A stretch of DNA of 64,000 nt from NCBI RefSeq assembly GCF_004122095.1, contig NZ_SAWZ01000004.1, positions 186,001 through 250,000 of the forward strand. The letters run 5' to 3'. A program made the position numbers and the translations under genes. Positions 27,339-36,452 of this stretch are shown piece after piece. The notes under the pieces were generated by a model, which saw nothing but the letters and a program-made list of their open reading frames with translations, made no database searches and was not told the origin of the DNA. Numbering within the stretch: the stretch's first letter is position 1; the number at the start of each line of letters is the position of its first letter. Origin of the DNA: Pseudoxanthomonas composti. GTDB lineage: Bacteria; Pseudomonadota; Gammaproteobacteria; Xanthomonadales; Xanthomonadaceae.

Positions 27339-27371
27339 GTTGCTGCGGTGCATTGGCCAATCGCCACAACA
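27339..27371. promoter_or_regulatory. Candidate Lrp operator in divergent region
   Basis: A perfect 10-bp palindrome ATTGGCCAAT (27352-27361) is flanked by TGTTG and CAACA, which are near-symmetric (offset by 3 bp). It overlaps the region just upstream of the Lrp gene start and is a likely autoregulatory site. Confidence 0.45.
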
Positions 27372-27477
27372 GGCTGTCGATTCGCTCGATTCATCCCGAA
27401 AGCAGGCGATCTGCCGGCTTCAGGCTGGTTTTCGCCGGCCCTAGCATGACCTTACGCCAACATGGAGCACGCCGCCA

Positions 27478-28308
27478 ATGATCGCCCCTTCCCGCCCCCG
27501 CATCCTGATGTGCCCGCCCACGCATTTCTCCGTGGACTACGACATCAATCCCTGGATGACCGGCAACCGCGACCGCATCGACCAGGCGCGTGCGCAGCAG
27601 CAATGGGAAGACCTGTACCGCCACATCAGCCACGCTGCCCAGGTGGAACTGATCGAACATGTCCCCGGCCTGCCCGACATGGTGTTCACCGCCAATGCCG
27701 GTCTGGTCTACCGCGACACCGCCGTGCCCAGCCGCTTCCGCCACGAGGAACGCGCGGGCGAAGAGACGCACTTCACCCGTTGGTTCAGCGGCAACGCATT
27801 CGCGGTGGACGCCCTGGACGGCATGTCCTTCGAGGGCGCCGGCGATGCCCTGCTCGATCGCGGCCAGCCGCTGCTGTGGGTCGGCTACGGCCATCGCAGC
27901 GATGGCCACGCGGCCGTGGCGTTGCAGCGCCTGCTCGGTGTGGAAACCGTGCCCCTGCAGCTGGTGGACCCGCGCTTCTATCACCTGGACACCTGCCTGT
28001 GCCCGCTGTCCGGCGGTGAGCTGATGTACTACCCGGCCGCCTTCGATGCCGCCTCCCAGGCAGCCATCGCCGCACGCGTGCCAGAGGACAAGCGCATCGT
28101 CGTCTCCGAAGAAGACGCCCTGGCCTTCGCCTGCAATGCGGTCAATCTGGATGACCTGGTGATCCTCAACCGCGCCAGCCCGGCCCTGCGCCAGCGGCTG
28201 GGCCAGGCGGGCTACCGCGTGCAGGAGACGCCGCTGGACGAGTTCCTCAAGGCCGGCGGTTCGGCCAAGTGCCTGACCCTGCGCCTGGATGAGCCCGGGT
28301 TGAACTAA
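27478..28308 (+). CDS. Dimethylargininase/amidinotransferase-like hydrolase
   Basis: Guanidino-group-modifying enzyme of 276 residues. The superfamily marks are visible: PPTHFSVDYDINPWM at the N-terminus, LPDMVFTANAGLV (substrate-binding Asp and FTAN), FEGAGDALL, the catalytic His in FYHLDTCLCPL and the catalytic Cys in the C-terminal GGSAKCLTLRL. Related proteins hydrolyse dimethylarginine or arginine to citrulline plus an amine, or transfer amidino groups. Which of these is not decided by eye. A divergent Lrp regulator adjoins it. Confidence 0.9.
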   Translation: MIAPSRPRILMCPPTHFSVDYDINPWMTGNRDRIDQARAQQQWEDLYRHISHAAQVELIEHVPGLPDMVFTANAGLVYRDTAVPSRFRHEERAGEETHFTRWFSGNAFAVDALDGMSFEGAGDALLDRGQPLLWVGYGHRSDGHAAVALQRLLGVETVPLQLVDPRFYHLDTCLCPLSGGELMYYPAAFDAASQAAIAARVPEDKRIVVSEEDALAFACNAVNLDDLVILNRASPALRQRLGQAGYRVQETPLDEFLKAGGSAKCLTLRLDEPGLN

Positions 28309-28566
28309 GGCCTTGGATGCGACGCCCCGGGGCGTCCGGGCGTTGCGACGGCACGCTGGCGGTTCACGCCGCCGGCGCCGAGGCGGGCAAGGACACCGGG
28401 GCGCCAGGTGCGTCCAGCCCTGGCCCCCTGCTCGCCCACCCGTGCTGTGCGGCAATAGTCACCACGCCCGTGCGTACACCGATGGCCAGGCGCGGGGGTA
28501 CCGCCCCGGTCCAGGCCACCGACCGCGGCGGTCATGCCCTCGTAGACTCCGCCCGCGGCGGCGCTG

Positions 28567-29403
28567 TCACAGCGCTCCGGCCTGCGCGAGGATGCGGCGG
28601 GCCTGCTTGAGGTGCGGCGCATCGACCATGCGACCGTCCACCTGAAGCGCGCCGGCGCCCGGCGCGGCGGCGAACGCGTCGACGATGCGCCGCGCATGCG
28701 CCACGGCCTGCGCATCGGGGGTGAAGGCGGCATTGATGATCGGCACCTGCGCCGGGTGCAGGGCCAGCATGCCGGTGAAGCCGTCGCGCGCTGCGCGCGC
28801 GGCGTAGGCGGCCAGGCCGGCTTGGTCCTTCAGCGCAGGATAGACCGTGTCGATGGCGGCCACCCCGGCGGCATGCGCGGCGAACAGCGCCAGCGCGCGC
28901 ACGGTCTGGTAAGGCGGGGTGTACTGACCATCTGCCTCGCGGCTGGTGGCCGCGCCGATGGCCGCCGGCAGATCCTCCGCGCCCCAGGTCAGCCCGACCA
29001 GGTGCTCGGCGACCTGCGCATAGCTGCCCAGCTGGAAGATGGCCGCGGGCGTCTCGGTGGCGATCGGCAGGACCGGCACGGGCGCATCGCCCAGGTGCGC
29101 CGCCAGCGCGCGCACCGTGTTCGCGCCTTCGGCCTTGGGCAACACCAGCGCATCGGCGCCGCGCGCGGCGGCCAGATCGCGCGCCAGGGCGTCACCATCG
29201 ATGGGGTTGATCCGCACCAGCACCGTGCCGCCTGGCGCGCGTGCGTGCAGGAATGCGGCCACGGCCGCGCGCGCGGCGTCCTTGTGCTCCGGCGCGACGG
29301 CGTCCTCCAGGTCCAGGATGATCGCGTCGGCGCCACTGGCCTGCGCCTTGGCAAAGCGCTCCGGGCGGTCGCCGGGCACGAACAGCAGCGAGCGCAGCCT
29401 CAT
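28567..29403 (-). CDS. CoA ester lyase, CitE/HpcH-HpaI family
   Basis: Predicted Mg-dependent C-C lyase of 278 residues, acting on a malyl-, citramalyl- or related 3-hydroxyacyl-CoA. The N-terminal LRSLLFVPGDRPERFAKA, the acidic LDLEDAVAPEHKD, the VRIN segment and the metal-binding GAEDLPAAIG are typical of CitE-like proteins. It is last in a four-gene operon; its ATG overlaps the stop of the MaoC gene (ATGA). With a carboxylase and a dehydratase upstream, it may finish the breakdown of a branched acyl-CoA. The exact substrate is unproven. Confidence 0.9.
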   Translation of the reverse strand: MRLRSLLFVPGDRPERFAKAQASGADAIILDLEDAVAPEHKDAARAAVAAFLHARAPGGTVLVRINPIDGDALARDLAAARGADALVLPKAEGANTVRALAAHLGDAPVPVLPIATETPAAIFQLGSYAQVAEHLVGLTWGAEDLPAAIGAATSREADGQYTPPYQTVRALALFAAHAAGVAAIDTVYPALKDQAGLAAYAARAARDGFTGMLALHPAQVPIINAAFTPDAQAVAHARRIVDAFAAAPGAGALQVDGRMVDAPHLKQARRILAQAGAL

Positions 29404-29864
29404 GCCGGCGCTTGCCCCGAGCGCGTCAGCAGCGCGGTGCGCAGGCATTCGCACACCACTTCCTCGCGCTGGTTGAGCATGCGGTGGCGGAAGGTCACCA
29501 GCCCCGCCTCGGGCCGCGAGCGGCTGGGTCGCAGGTCCACCACCTCGGTCTGCGCGCGCAGCGTGTCGCCGATGAACACCGGCTTGGGCATCACGACCTT
29601 GTCGTAGCCCAGGTTGGCCACCAGCGTACCCAGCGTGGTGTCGCCCACCGACAGCCCGATCATCAGGGCGAAGGTGAAGGTGCCATTGACCAGGATCTGG
29701 CCGAACTCGCTGGCGCGCGCGGCCTCGGCGTCCAGGTGCAGCGGCTGCGGGTTGTGGGTCATGGTGGAAAACAGCAGGTTGTCGGTCTCGGTGACCGTCC
29801 TGCGCATCAGGTGCTCGATGCGATCGCCGATCGCCCACTGCTCAAAGTGCCGTCCGCCGCTCAC
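29400..29864 (-). CDS. MaoC-family acyl-CoA dehydratase
   Basis: Hot-dog-fold enoyl-CoA hydratase of 154 residues. Family features: DNLLFSTMTHNPQPLHLDAE with the catalytic Asp/His region, FGQILVNGTFTFAL, and the closing FRHRMLNQREEVVCE. It starts with GTG overlapping the biotin carboxylase stop (GTGA) and its own stop overlaps the CitE-like start, so all three are translationally coupled. It likely hydrates an unsaturated acyl-CoA or mesaconyl-CoA-like compound for the next enzyme; inferred from context. Confidence 0.9.
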   Translation of the reverse strand: MSGGRHFEQWAIGDRIEHLMRRTVTETDNLLFSTMTHNPQPLHLDAEAARASEFGQILVNGTFTFALMIGLSVGDTTLGTLVANLGYDKVVMPKPVFIGDTLRAQTEVVDLRPSRSRPEAGLVTFRHRMLNQREEVVCECLRTALLTRSGQAPA

Positions 29865-31732
29865 GCCGCCTGCTCCTGTTCGATCACCAGCAACACCTTG
29901 CCTTCGCTCACCTGCGCGCCCACCTGCACGTTCAGCTCGCGCACCGTGCCGGCGAAGGGCGCCTGCAGGGTCTGCTCCATCTTCATCGCCTCCAGCACCA
30001 CCAGCGCCTGCCCGCGCGCGACCGGCTCGCCCTGCGCCACCTGGACCGCCACGATGCGTCCGGGCATCGGCGCCAGCAGCGCGCCATCGCCGGTCTCGCC
30101 TGCCGCGCCCGCCTCCCCGAGGGTGGGCACCGACACCGGCCAGGCCTGGCCGGCGTCGAACAACAGCTGCGTGCCTTCCACGTTCACCAGCGCCGGCGCC
30201 GGGCCGGCCTGCCATTGCGCCAGGTGGACCGCCTCGCCCACGCGCACCGCAGCGCGCGGGTCGAGTGGCGCATTGACGCGGAAGCCGCGCAGCGCCGTCC
30301 ACGGGCTGCCGTCGGCCGCCGGCAGCAGCGCGCTGGCGGCCTGGTCCAGCAGCGCCGGCGGCGGCGCGGCCGGTGGCAACAGCGCCTCCAGGTGCCGCGC
30401 GATGAAGCCGGTATCGACCTGCCCGGCCACGAACTGCGGGTGCGCCGCGGTGCGGGCCAGGAATGCCGCGTTGGTGCGCACCGGCCACACCTGCACCTGG
30501 GCGCAGGCCTGCGCCAGGCGCCGTGCGGCCTGCGCGCGCGTAGGCGCATGGGCGATGAGCTTGGCGATCATCGGGTCGTAGAACGGGCTGACCTCGCCGC
30601 CCTCCTCCACCCCGCTGTCCACGCGGATCCCCTCGGGCAGGCGCAGACGCTCGAGCGGGCCGGTGGATGGCAGGAAGCCGGTGGATGGATTCTCCGCGTA
30701 CAACCGCGCCTCCATCGCCCAGCCATCGATCGCCAGCTGCTCCTGCGCCAGCGGCAGCGCCTGGCCCGAGGCCACGCGCAGCTGCCACTCCACCAGGTCC
30801 TGGCCGGTGATCGACTCGGTCACCGGGTGCTCCACCTGCAGCCGGGTGTTCATTTCCATGAACCAGATCGCGTCCGCACGCAGCCCCTGCGAGCCGTCGG
30901 CGATGAACTCGATGGTGCCGGCACCCACATAGTCCACCGCGCGCGCGGCCTTCACCGCCGCCGCGCACAGCGCCTGGCGCGTGGCCGCGTCCATGCCCGG
31001 CGCTGGCGCTTCCTCGATCACCTTCTGGTGGCGCCGCTGCAGCGAGCAGTCGCGTTCGAACAGGTGCACCACGTTGCCGTGCGTATCGCCGAACACCTGC
31101 ACCTCGATATGGCGCGGGTTGTTGACGTACTTCTCCAGCAGCACGCGGTCATCGCCAAAGGCCGCGGCGGCCTCGCGCCGGCAGCTGTCCAGCGCGGCGG
31201 CGAAGTCGGCTGCGGCATCGACCTTGCGCATGCCCTTGCCGCCGCCGCCGGACACGGCCTTGATCAGCACCGGGTAACCGATGGCATCGGCCTCGCGCTG
31301 CAGGCGCGGCATCGACTGGTCTTCGCCCAGATAACCCGGCGTGACCGGCACGCCGGCCGCCTGCATGCGCGCCTTGGCTGCGTCCTTGCGCCCCATCGCG
31401 CGGATCGCTTCCGGCGGCGCGCCCACCCAGACCAGGCCGGCGGCGATCACCGCCTCGGCGAACTCGGCGTTCTCCGACAGGAAGCCGTAGCCGGGATGGA
31501 TCGCGGCCGCGCCGGTCTGGCGCGCCGCGGCGAGCAGCTTGTCGGCGGACAGATAGCTCTCGCGCGCCGGCGCCGGGCCGATGCACACGGCCTGGTCGGC
31601 CTCGCGCACGAACGGCAGGCCGGCATCGGCTTCGGAATACACCGCGATGGTGCGCACGCCCAGGCGCTGGGCGGTGCGGATGATGCGGCGGGCGATCTCG
31701 CCGCGGTTGGCGATCAGCAGGCTCTCGATCAT
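29861..31732 (-). CDS. liuD: Methylcrotonyl-CoA-type carboxylase, biotin-carrying alpha subunit
   Basis: Biotin carboxylase plus carrier protein of 623 residues. Residues 1-450 form the ATP-grasp biotin carboxylase (SLLIANRGEIARRII, SGGGGKGMRKV, MEMNTRLQVEHPVTE); a linker follows, and the last 70 residues are the biotinyl domain with the biotin lysine in EAMKMEQ. Domain layout and partner fit MccA/LiuD of leucine and isoprenoid catabolism; a propionyl- or geranyl-CoA carboxylase is less likely. Its start follows the beta subunit stop by 5 bp. Confidence 0.92.
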   Translation of the reverse strand: MIESLLIANRGEIARRIIRTAQRLGVRTIAVYSEADAGLPFVREADQAVCIGPAPARESYLSADKLLAAARQTGAAAIHPGYGFLSENAEFAEAVIAAGLVWVGAPPEAIRAMGRKDAAKARMQAAGVPVTPGYLGEDQSMPRLQREADAIGYPVLIKAVSGGGGKGMRKVDAAADFAAALDSCRREAAAAFGDDRVLLEKYVNNPRHIEVQVFGDTHGNVVHLFERDCSLQRRHQKVIEEAPAPGMDAATRQALCAAAVKAARAVDYVGAGTIEFIADGSQGLRADAIWFMEMNTRLQVEHPVTESITGQDLVEWQLRVASGQALPLAQEQLAIDGWAMEARLYAENPSTGFLPSTGPLERLRLPEGIRVDSGVEEGGEVSPFYDPMIAKLIAHAPTRAQAARRLAQACAQVQVWPVRTNAAFLARTAAHPQFVAGQVDTGFIARHLEALLPPAAPPPALLDQAASALLPAADGSPWTALRGFRVNAPLDPRAAVRVGEAVHLAQWQAGPAPALVNVEGTQLLFDAGQAWPVSVPTLGEAGAAGETGDGALLAPMPGRIVAVQVAQGEPVARGQALVVLEAMKMEQTLQAPFAGTVRELNVQVGAQVSEGKVLLVIEQEQAA

Positions 31733-31737
31733 GGCAG

Positions 31738-33333
31738 TCACATCCGGAACACGCCGAATCGGGGCGCTTGTGGAATCGGTGCGTTCAAGGTGGCCGAAAA
31801 CGCCAGCCCCAGCACGTCGCGGGTCTGCGCCGGGTCGATGATGCCGTCGTCCCACAGCCGCGCGGTGGCGAAGTAGGGATTGCCCTCGCGCTCGTAGACC
31901 TCGCGCATCGGGGTCTTGAAGGCCTCCAGCTGCTCGGGCGTCCAGCTGCCCGCGTCGCGGTGCACGGTGGCCAGCACCGAGGCGGCCTGCTCGCCGCCCA
32001 TCACCGAGATGCGCGCGTTGGGCCAGGTGAACAGGAAGCGCGGGCTGTAGGCGCGCCCGCACATGCCGTAGTTGCCCGCGCCGAAGCTGCCACCGATCAG
32101 CACGGTGATCTTGGGCACGCTGGCGGTGGCCACCGCGGTGACCAGCTTGGCGCCGTGCTTGGCGATGCCCTCGGCCTCGTACTTGCCGCCGACCATGAAG
32201 CCGGAAATGTTCTGCAGGAACAGCAGCGGCACCCGGCGCTGGCAGGCCAGTTCGATGAAGTGCGCGCCCTTCTGCGCGCTCTCTGAGAACAGCACGCCGT
32301 TGTTGGCCAGGATCGCCACCGGGATGCCCCAGATGCGCGCGAAGCCGCACACCAGCGTGGTGCCGTACAGCGGCTTGAACTCGTGCAGCTCCGAGCCATC
32401 GACCAGGCGCGCGATCACCTCGTGCACGTCGTAGGGCGCGCGCACGTCCTGCGGAATGATCGAGTACAGGTCCTCGGCCGGCAGGCGCGGCGGCCGCGGC
32501 GGCTGCAGGTCGATGTCCACCGTCTTGGGATGGTTGAGGGTGGCCACGATCTGGCGCACCAGCAGCAGCGCGTGCGTATCGTCCTCGGCGACGTGGTCGA
32601 CCACGCCCGAGCGCCGGCCGTGGGTGTCCGCACCGCCCAGCTCCTCGGCCGAGATCTCCTCGCCGGTGGCCGCCTTCACCAGCGGCGGGCCGGCCAGGAA
32701 GATCGTGCCCTGCCCGCGCACGATGATGGTCTCATCGCTCATCGCCGGCACGTAGGCGCCGCCGGCGGTGCAGCTGCCCATCACGCAGGCGATCTGGGCG
32801 ATGCCCTTGGAGGACATCTGCGCCTGGTTGTAGAAGATGCGGCCGAAGTGCTCGCGGTCGGGAAACACCTCGGACTGGTGCGGCAGGTTGGCGCCGCCCG
32901 AATCGACCAGGTAGATGCACGGCAGGTGATTCTCCAGCGCGATCTCCTGCGCGCGCAGGTGCTTCTTGACCGTCATCGGGAAGTAGGCGCCGCCCTTCAC
33001 CGTCGAGTCGTTGGCCAGGATCATCACCTCGCGCCCGCTGACCCGGCCGATGCCGCCGATCACCCCGGCGCCGGGCGCGCTGTCCTCGTACATGCCGTTG
33101 GCCGCCAGCGCCCCGATCTCCAGGAAGGGCGAGCCCGGGTCGAGCAGGCGGTTGACCCGCTCGCGCGGCAGCAGCTTGCCGCGCGCCAGATGGCGCTCGC
33201 GCGCCTGCGCCGAGCCGCCCTGCGCGGCGGTGGCCACGCGCTCGCGCAGCTGCTGGGCCAGGGCGCGGTTGTGCTGGGCGTTGGCTTGGCTGGAGGCGGC
33301 GTCCAGGTCGATCAGGCTGGTCAGAACAGTCAC
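31738..33333 (-). CDS. liuB: Methylcrotonyl-CoA-type carboxylase, beta subunit
   Basis: Carboxyltransferase subunit of 531 residues moving CO2 from biotin to the acyl-CoA. Signatures include [51 protein letters not shown] and the C-terminal [16 protein letters not shown], close to MccB/LiuB. The GTG at 33333 is used because codons upstream lack family similarity and no ATG exists nearby. It begins a four-gene coupled operon. The usual leucine-pathway partners isovaleryl-CoA dehydrogenase (liuA) and methylglutaconyl-CoA hydratase (liuC) are not adjacent. Confidence 0.92.
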   Translation of the reverse strand: MTVLTSLIDLDAASSQANAQHNRALAQQLRERVATAAQGGSAQARERHLARGKLLPRERVNRLLDPGSPFLEIGALAANGMYEDSAPGAGVIGGIGRVSGREVMILANDSTVKGGAYFPMTVKKHLRAQEIALENHLPCIYLVDSGGANLPHQSEVFPDREHFGRIFYNQAQMSSKGIAQIACVMGSCTAGGAYVPAMSDETIIVRGQGTIFLAGPPLVKAATGEEISAEELGGADTHGRRSGVVDHVAEDDTHALLLVRQIVATLNHPKTVDIDLQPPRPPRLPAEDLYSIIPQDVRAPYDVHEVIARLVDGSELHEFKPLYGTTLVCGFARIWGIPVAILANNGVLFSESAQKGAHFIELACQRRVPLLFLQNISGFMVGGKYEAEGIAKHGAKLVTAVATASVPKITVLIGGSFGAGNYGMCGRAYSPRFLFTWPNARISVMGGEQAASVLATVHRDAGSWTPEQLEAFKTPMREVYEREGNPYFATARLWDDGIIDPAQTRDVLGLAFSATLNAPIPQAPRFGVFRM

Positions 33334-34069
33334 ATCGCGTCTCGTGTTGCGTACGTGCGGGCAAGCGCAGGGTGGCAGCGGCGCGATGCAAGACGCATCG
33401 CGCACTGCACAACGAGCGGGGCCATCCCGGCCGGCGGGCGAGGCGCGCGGCTGCGTTCGGGCAGCCTCGCGCCTCTCGCCGTCGGCCTGTGCACGCTGCA
33501 TGGCCAGGATGCAGCGCAGTGTATCGGCCAGGCCCTTTCCTGTTTTCGATATCGATCCAGGACTGCTTGCCGCCCGCCGAAGATCTCCTGCGCGGCAGAG
33601 GTCGATCCCGTGGACCCACTCCATGCCGACATCGATGCGCCCGCCCCCGGGTCGCGGCACCAGATCGAGCGCGCAGGCGGTCTGCCATGTCGCCACGCGC
33701 GCGACCAACGCGTCCACGGCCCTGAACTTCCGCGGTGGCGGCATCGGGTCCGGGCTCTCCCGGCCCACCTCGCTACGGTCGGCGCGGGTTGTCGATTCGC
33801 GGTCGCGGCAGCGCCTTCCCAGGCTGACGATGCCCGGCCCGCAGTCGTCCAGACACCCAGCCCCGTGCCGCCGGAGGCCCGTGCCCAGTGCGTCTTCGGG
33901 CAGGCCTCGCGCGCGGGACCGCCCCGCTGGAGACGGGGGGCAGGATCTTCGAGGTGCTCAGCTCGGTGGTGCCGCCAGCCCTGGGTGTCATCACGATCCA
34001 GCTGAACCCTTCGGTTCAAAGCCAGGGCGACGCCTTGCGTATCTACCTACTAGTAGGTAGATTGGTCGC
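33334..34069. other. 736-bp intergenic stretch without recognised gene
   Basis: Open frames on both strands cross this region but none looks like a protein family. One minus-strand frame is continuous with the carboxylase beta subunit and would add about 145 residues; it is not family-like. The stretch should contain the carboxylase promoter and, at its right end, the operator and promoter of the tetR gene. A remnant of a decayed gene is possible but nothing is recognisable. Confidence 0.55.
34041..34062. promoter_or_regulatory. Perfect 22-bp palindrome, TetR operator
   Basis: ATCTACCTACT is followed directly by its reverse complement, giving a perfect 22-bp palindrome that ends 7 bp before the tetR ATG. 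Such CTACC...GGTAG sites are typical of operators for TetR-family repressors. It overlaps the expected ribosome-binding or promoter region, so it implies autorepression. Confidence 0.8.
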
Positions 34070-34654
34070 ATGACGAACACGGCCTCTACCGCACACCAGA
34101 TCCTGGACCAGGCCCGCAGCCTGATCGCCAGCGGCGGCTACAGCGGTTTCAGCTATGCCGACATCGCCAGCCGGGTCGGCATCCGCAAGCCCAGCATCCA
34201 CCACCATTTCCCCACCAAGGCCGAGCTGGTCCAGGTCCTGCTGGCGCAGTACCGCGGCCAGGCCCGTGAGGGGCTTGCCGCGCTTCAGACCCACACCGCC
34301 GATCCGCAGGCCCAGCTGCGGCAATACATCGGCTACTGGGAAGGCTGCATCAGCGATGCCAGCGCCCCGATCTGCCTGTGCGCCCTGCTCTCGGCCGAAC
34401 TGCCAGTGCTGCCCGAGGCGGTGGCCGCCGAGGTCACCGCCCACTTCCGCGACCTGTCCACGTGGCTGGCCGCGGTGTTCGCGCAGGGCCAGCAGCAGGG
34501 CGTGTTCCAACTGCCGGCCACGCCCGAGCAAGAGGCGCAGGCCTTCATGGCCACCGTGCACGGCGCCATGCTCTCGGCGCGTGCCTACGGCGATCCCGCG
34601 CTGTTCGGGCACATCATGCAGCCCTTGCTGGAGCGGCTCTCGCCCAGCGGCTGA
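34070..34654 (+). CDS. TetR-family transcriptional repressor
   Basis: One-component regulator of 194 residues. The N-terminal helix-turn-helix (ARSLIASGGYSGFSYADIAS, RVGIRKPSIHHHFPTKAELV) is canonical. The ligand domain has the CxC-like ASAPICLCALLSAELPVLP segment seen in the YxaF/NemR-like subgroup, whose cysteines can sense electrophiles. The palindrome directly upstream predicts self-repression. The 97-bp gap to the DUF308 gene downstream on the same strand suggests a common target unit. Confidence 0.93.
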   Translation: MTNTASTAHQILDQARSLIASGGYSGFSYADIASRVGIRKPSIHHHFPTKAELVQVLLAQYRGQAREGLAALQTHTADPQAQLRQYIGYWEGCISDASAPICLCALLSAELPVLPEAVAAEVTAHFRDLSTWLAAVFAQGQQQGVFQLPATPEQEAQAFMATVHGAMLSARAYGDPALFGHIMQPLLERLSPSG

Positions 34655-34750
34655 CCCGCCCCACGTCGCTCTATTTCTGGCCTCCGCCTGGCGACCTCAT
34701 GGTCCGCCAGCGGCCGCTTGCACCTCCAAATACACAAGGACCCGCTTCCC

Positions 34751-35302
34751 ATGACCTCACTCGCCCTGCAACCGCAATGGCTCAAGCGCTACTACGCGCT
34801 GCGCGCCGCCTTTTCCCTGGCCTGGGTCGCCGCCGCCTTCGGCCTGGCCCTGTCGAACCCGACCCTGGCAAGCGTGCTGCTGGTGCTCTACCCCGCCTGG
34901 GACGCCGTGGCCAACTTCATCGACGCCAGGCGCAGCGGCGGACTGGCGCGCAACAAGGCCCAGGCCATCAACGTCGCGGTCAGCACCGCGGCCGCGCTCG
35001 CGGTACTGGTCGCGCTTGCGGCCGGGCTGTCGGCGGTGCTCGGCGTCTACGGGGCCTGGGCCATCGCGGCCGGTCTGTTGCAGCTGCGCACGGCCCTGCT
35101 GCGGCGCAGGCAGGTCGGCGCGCAGTGGGCCATGATCCTCAGCGGCGCCCAGTCGGCGCTGGCCGGTACCTTCTTCCTGCTGCAATCAATCAAATCCGGT
35201 GCCACGTCCATCGCCCCCATCGCCGGGTATGCCGCCATGGGCGCCATCTACTTCCTGCTCTCGGCGCTGTGGCTGACCCTGCGCCGACGGCGCACGGCCT
35301 GA
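34751..35302 (+). CDS. DUF308-like membrane protein
   Basis: Predicted inner-membrane protein of 183 residues with about six hydrophobic helices, resembling HdeD/DUF308 proteins. The Met at 34751 is preferred to one 33 bp upstream because it precedes the conserved LKRYYALRAAFSLAWV start. Function unknown; acid or stress related in HdeD. It follows the tetR gene and may be the gene the repressor controls. Confidence 0.75.
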   Translation: MTSLALQPQWLKRYYALRAAFSLAWVAAAFGLALSNPTLASVLLVLYPAWDAVANFIDARRSGGLARNKAQAINVAVSTAAALAVLVALAAGLSAVLGVYGAWAIAAGLLQLRTALLRRRQVGAQWAMILSGAQSALAGTFFLLQSIKSGATSIAPIAGYAAMGAIYFLLSALWLTLRRRRTA

Positions 35303-35318
35303 GCCGCGCAAGCGGCTT

Positions 35319-36395
35319 TTAGAACAGCTCGCCCTGCGGTGAGGGTTTGCGTGGAGCCACGAAGCGGCTGCAATCCAGCTGCGGCCAGCCACTGCGGTCG
35401 AACCCCAGGCGCTTGCTGGCCAGGGCGAAGCGACGCTCCAGCAGGTCCGCATACACCCCCTGCCCGCGCATGCGGCTGCCGAAACGGCTGTCGTAGTCCT
35501 TGCCGCCGCGCAGCTGCTGCACCGTGCTCATCACATGCGCGGCCCGGTCCGGCACGTGCGTCTGCAGCCAGTCGCGGAACAGCGGCGCGACCTCGTGCGG
35601 CAGGCGCAGCAGCACGTACCCGGCCGAGCCGGCCCCGGCCTGGCGTGCGGCCTCCAGCACGCCTTCCAGGTGCGCGTCGTTCACCCAGGGAATGGCCGGG
35701 GCGAACATCACCCCGACCGGCACGCCGGCATCGCTCAGGGCCTTCATCGCCCGCAGGCGCGCCAGCGGGGCCGAAGCCCGCGGTTCCAGCCTGGCCGAGA
35801 GCCGGTTGTCCAGCGAGGTGATCGACAGCGCCACGTGCACCAGGCCCTGCGCGGCCAGCGGTGCCAGCAGGTCCAGGTCGCGCTCGATCAGCGCGTTCTT
35901 GGTGATCAGCGTGAACGGATGCCGCGTTTCGGCGAAGACCTCGATCAGCCGCCGCGTCAGCTGCATGCGCCGCTCCAGCGGCTGGTAGGCATCGGTGTTG
36001 ATGCCCAGTGTGATCGGGCTGACCCGATAGCCGGGCTTGGCCAACTCCGCGCGCAGCAGCTCCACCGCATTGGTCTTGGCGTACAGCCGGGTTTCGAAGT
36101 CCAGGCCAGGGGACAGGTCCAGGTAGCTGTGCGTGGGCCGGGCGAAGCAATAGCTGCAGCCATGCTCGCAGCCGCGGTAGGGATTGACCGACTGCGAAAA
36201 GGAGATATCCGGCGAGCTGTTGCGGCTGATGATGCTGCGCGCGCGCTCCTCGGTGACCTGGGTGCGCGGCAGCAGGTCCGCCTCGCCCTCGTCCTGGCGC
36301 GCATGCCAGCCATCGTCGAACGCCTCGGGCACGGTCTTGGCAAAACGTCCGGGCAGCCAGCCCGTCGAACCCCTGCCTTTGATCGCCTCGCCCAT
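35319..36395 (-). CDS. PA0069-family radical SAM protein
   Basis: Radical S-adenosylmethionine enzyme of 358 residues, of the Rv2578c/PA0069 group. The iron-sulfur cluster cysteines are in NPYRGCEHGCSYCFARPTHS (C-x3-C-x2-C). A distinct C-terminal part follows the SPL-like barrel (TLGINTDAYQPLERR). Role unknown: spore-photoproduct-lyase-like radical chemistry is sometimes suggested. The start at 36395 (MGEAIKGRGST) agrees with family members; frames that continue upstream run antisense through cardiolipin synthase and are not coding. Confidence 0.92.
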   Translation of the reverse strand: MGEAIKGRGSTGWLPGRFAKTVPEAFDDGWHARQDEGEADLLPRTQVTEERARSIISRNSSPDISFSQSVNPYRGCEHGCSYCFARPTHSYLDLSPGLDFETRLYAKTNAVELLRAELAKPGYRVSPITLGINTDAYQPLERRMQLTRRLIEVFAETRHPFTLITKNALIERDLDLLAPLAAQGLVHVALSITSLDNRLSARLEPRASAPLARLRAMKALSDAGVPVGVMFAPAIPWVNDAHLEGVLEAARQAGAGSAGYVLLRLPHEVAPLFRDWLQTHVPDRAAHVMSTVQQLRGGKDYDSRFGSRMRGQGVYADLLERRFALASKRLGFDRSGWPQLDCSRFVAPRKPSPQGELF

Positions 36396-36452
36396 CCGGC
36401 CAGCCTGCCTGGGCGGTGTCTCAGCTGCTGCGACGCAGCCTAGAATTCGCGC

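Noticed and set aside
33330..34019. A 229-residue minus-strand protein upstream of the carboxylase operon
   Set aside because: Arg/Ala/Trp/Ser-rich composition typical of non-coding GC-rich DNA; no motif or ribosome site.
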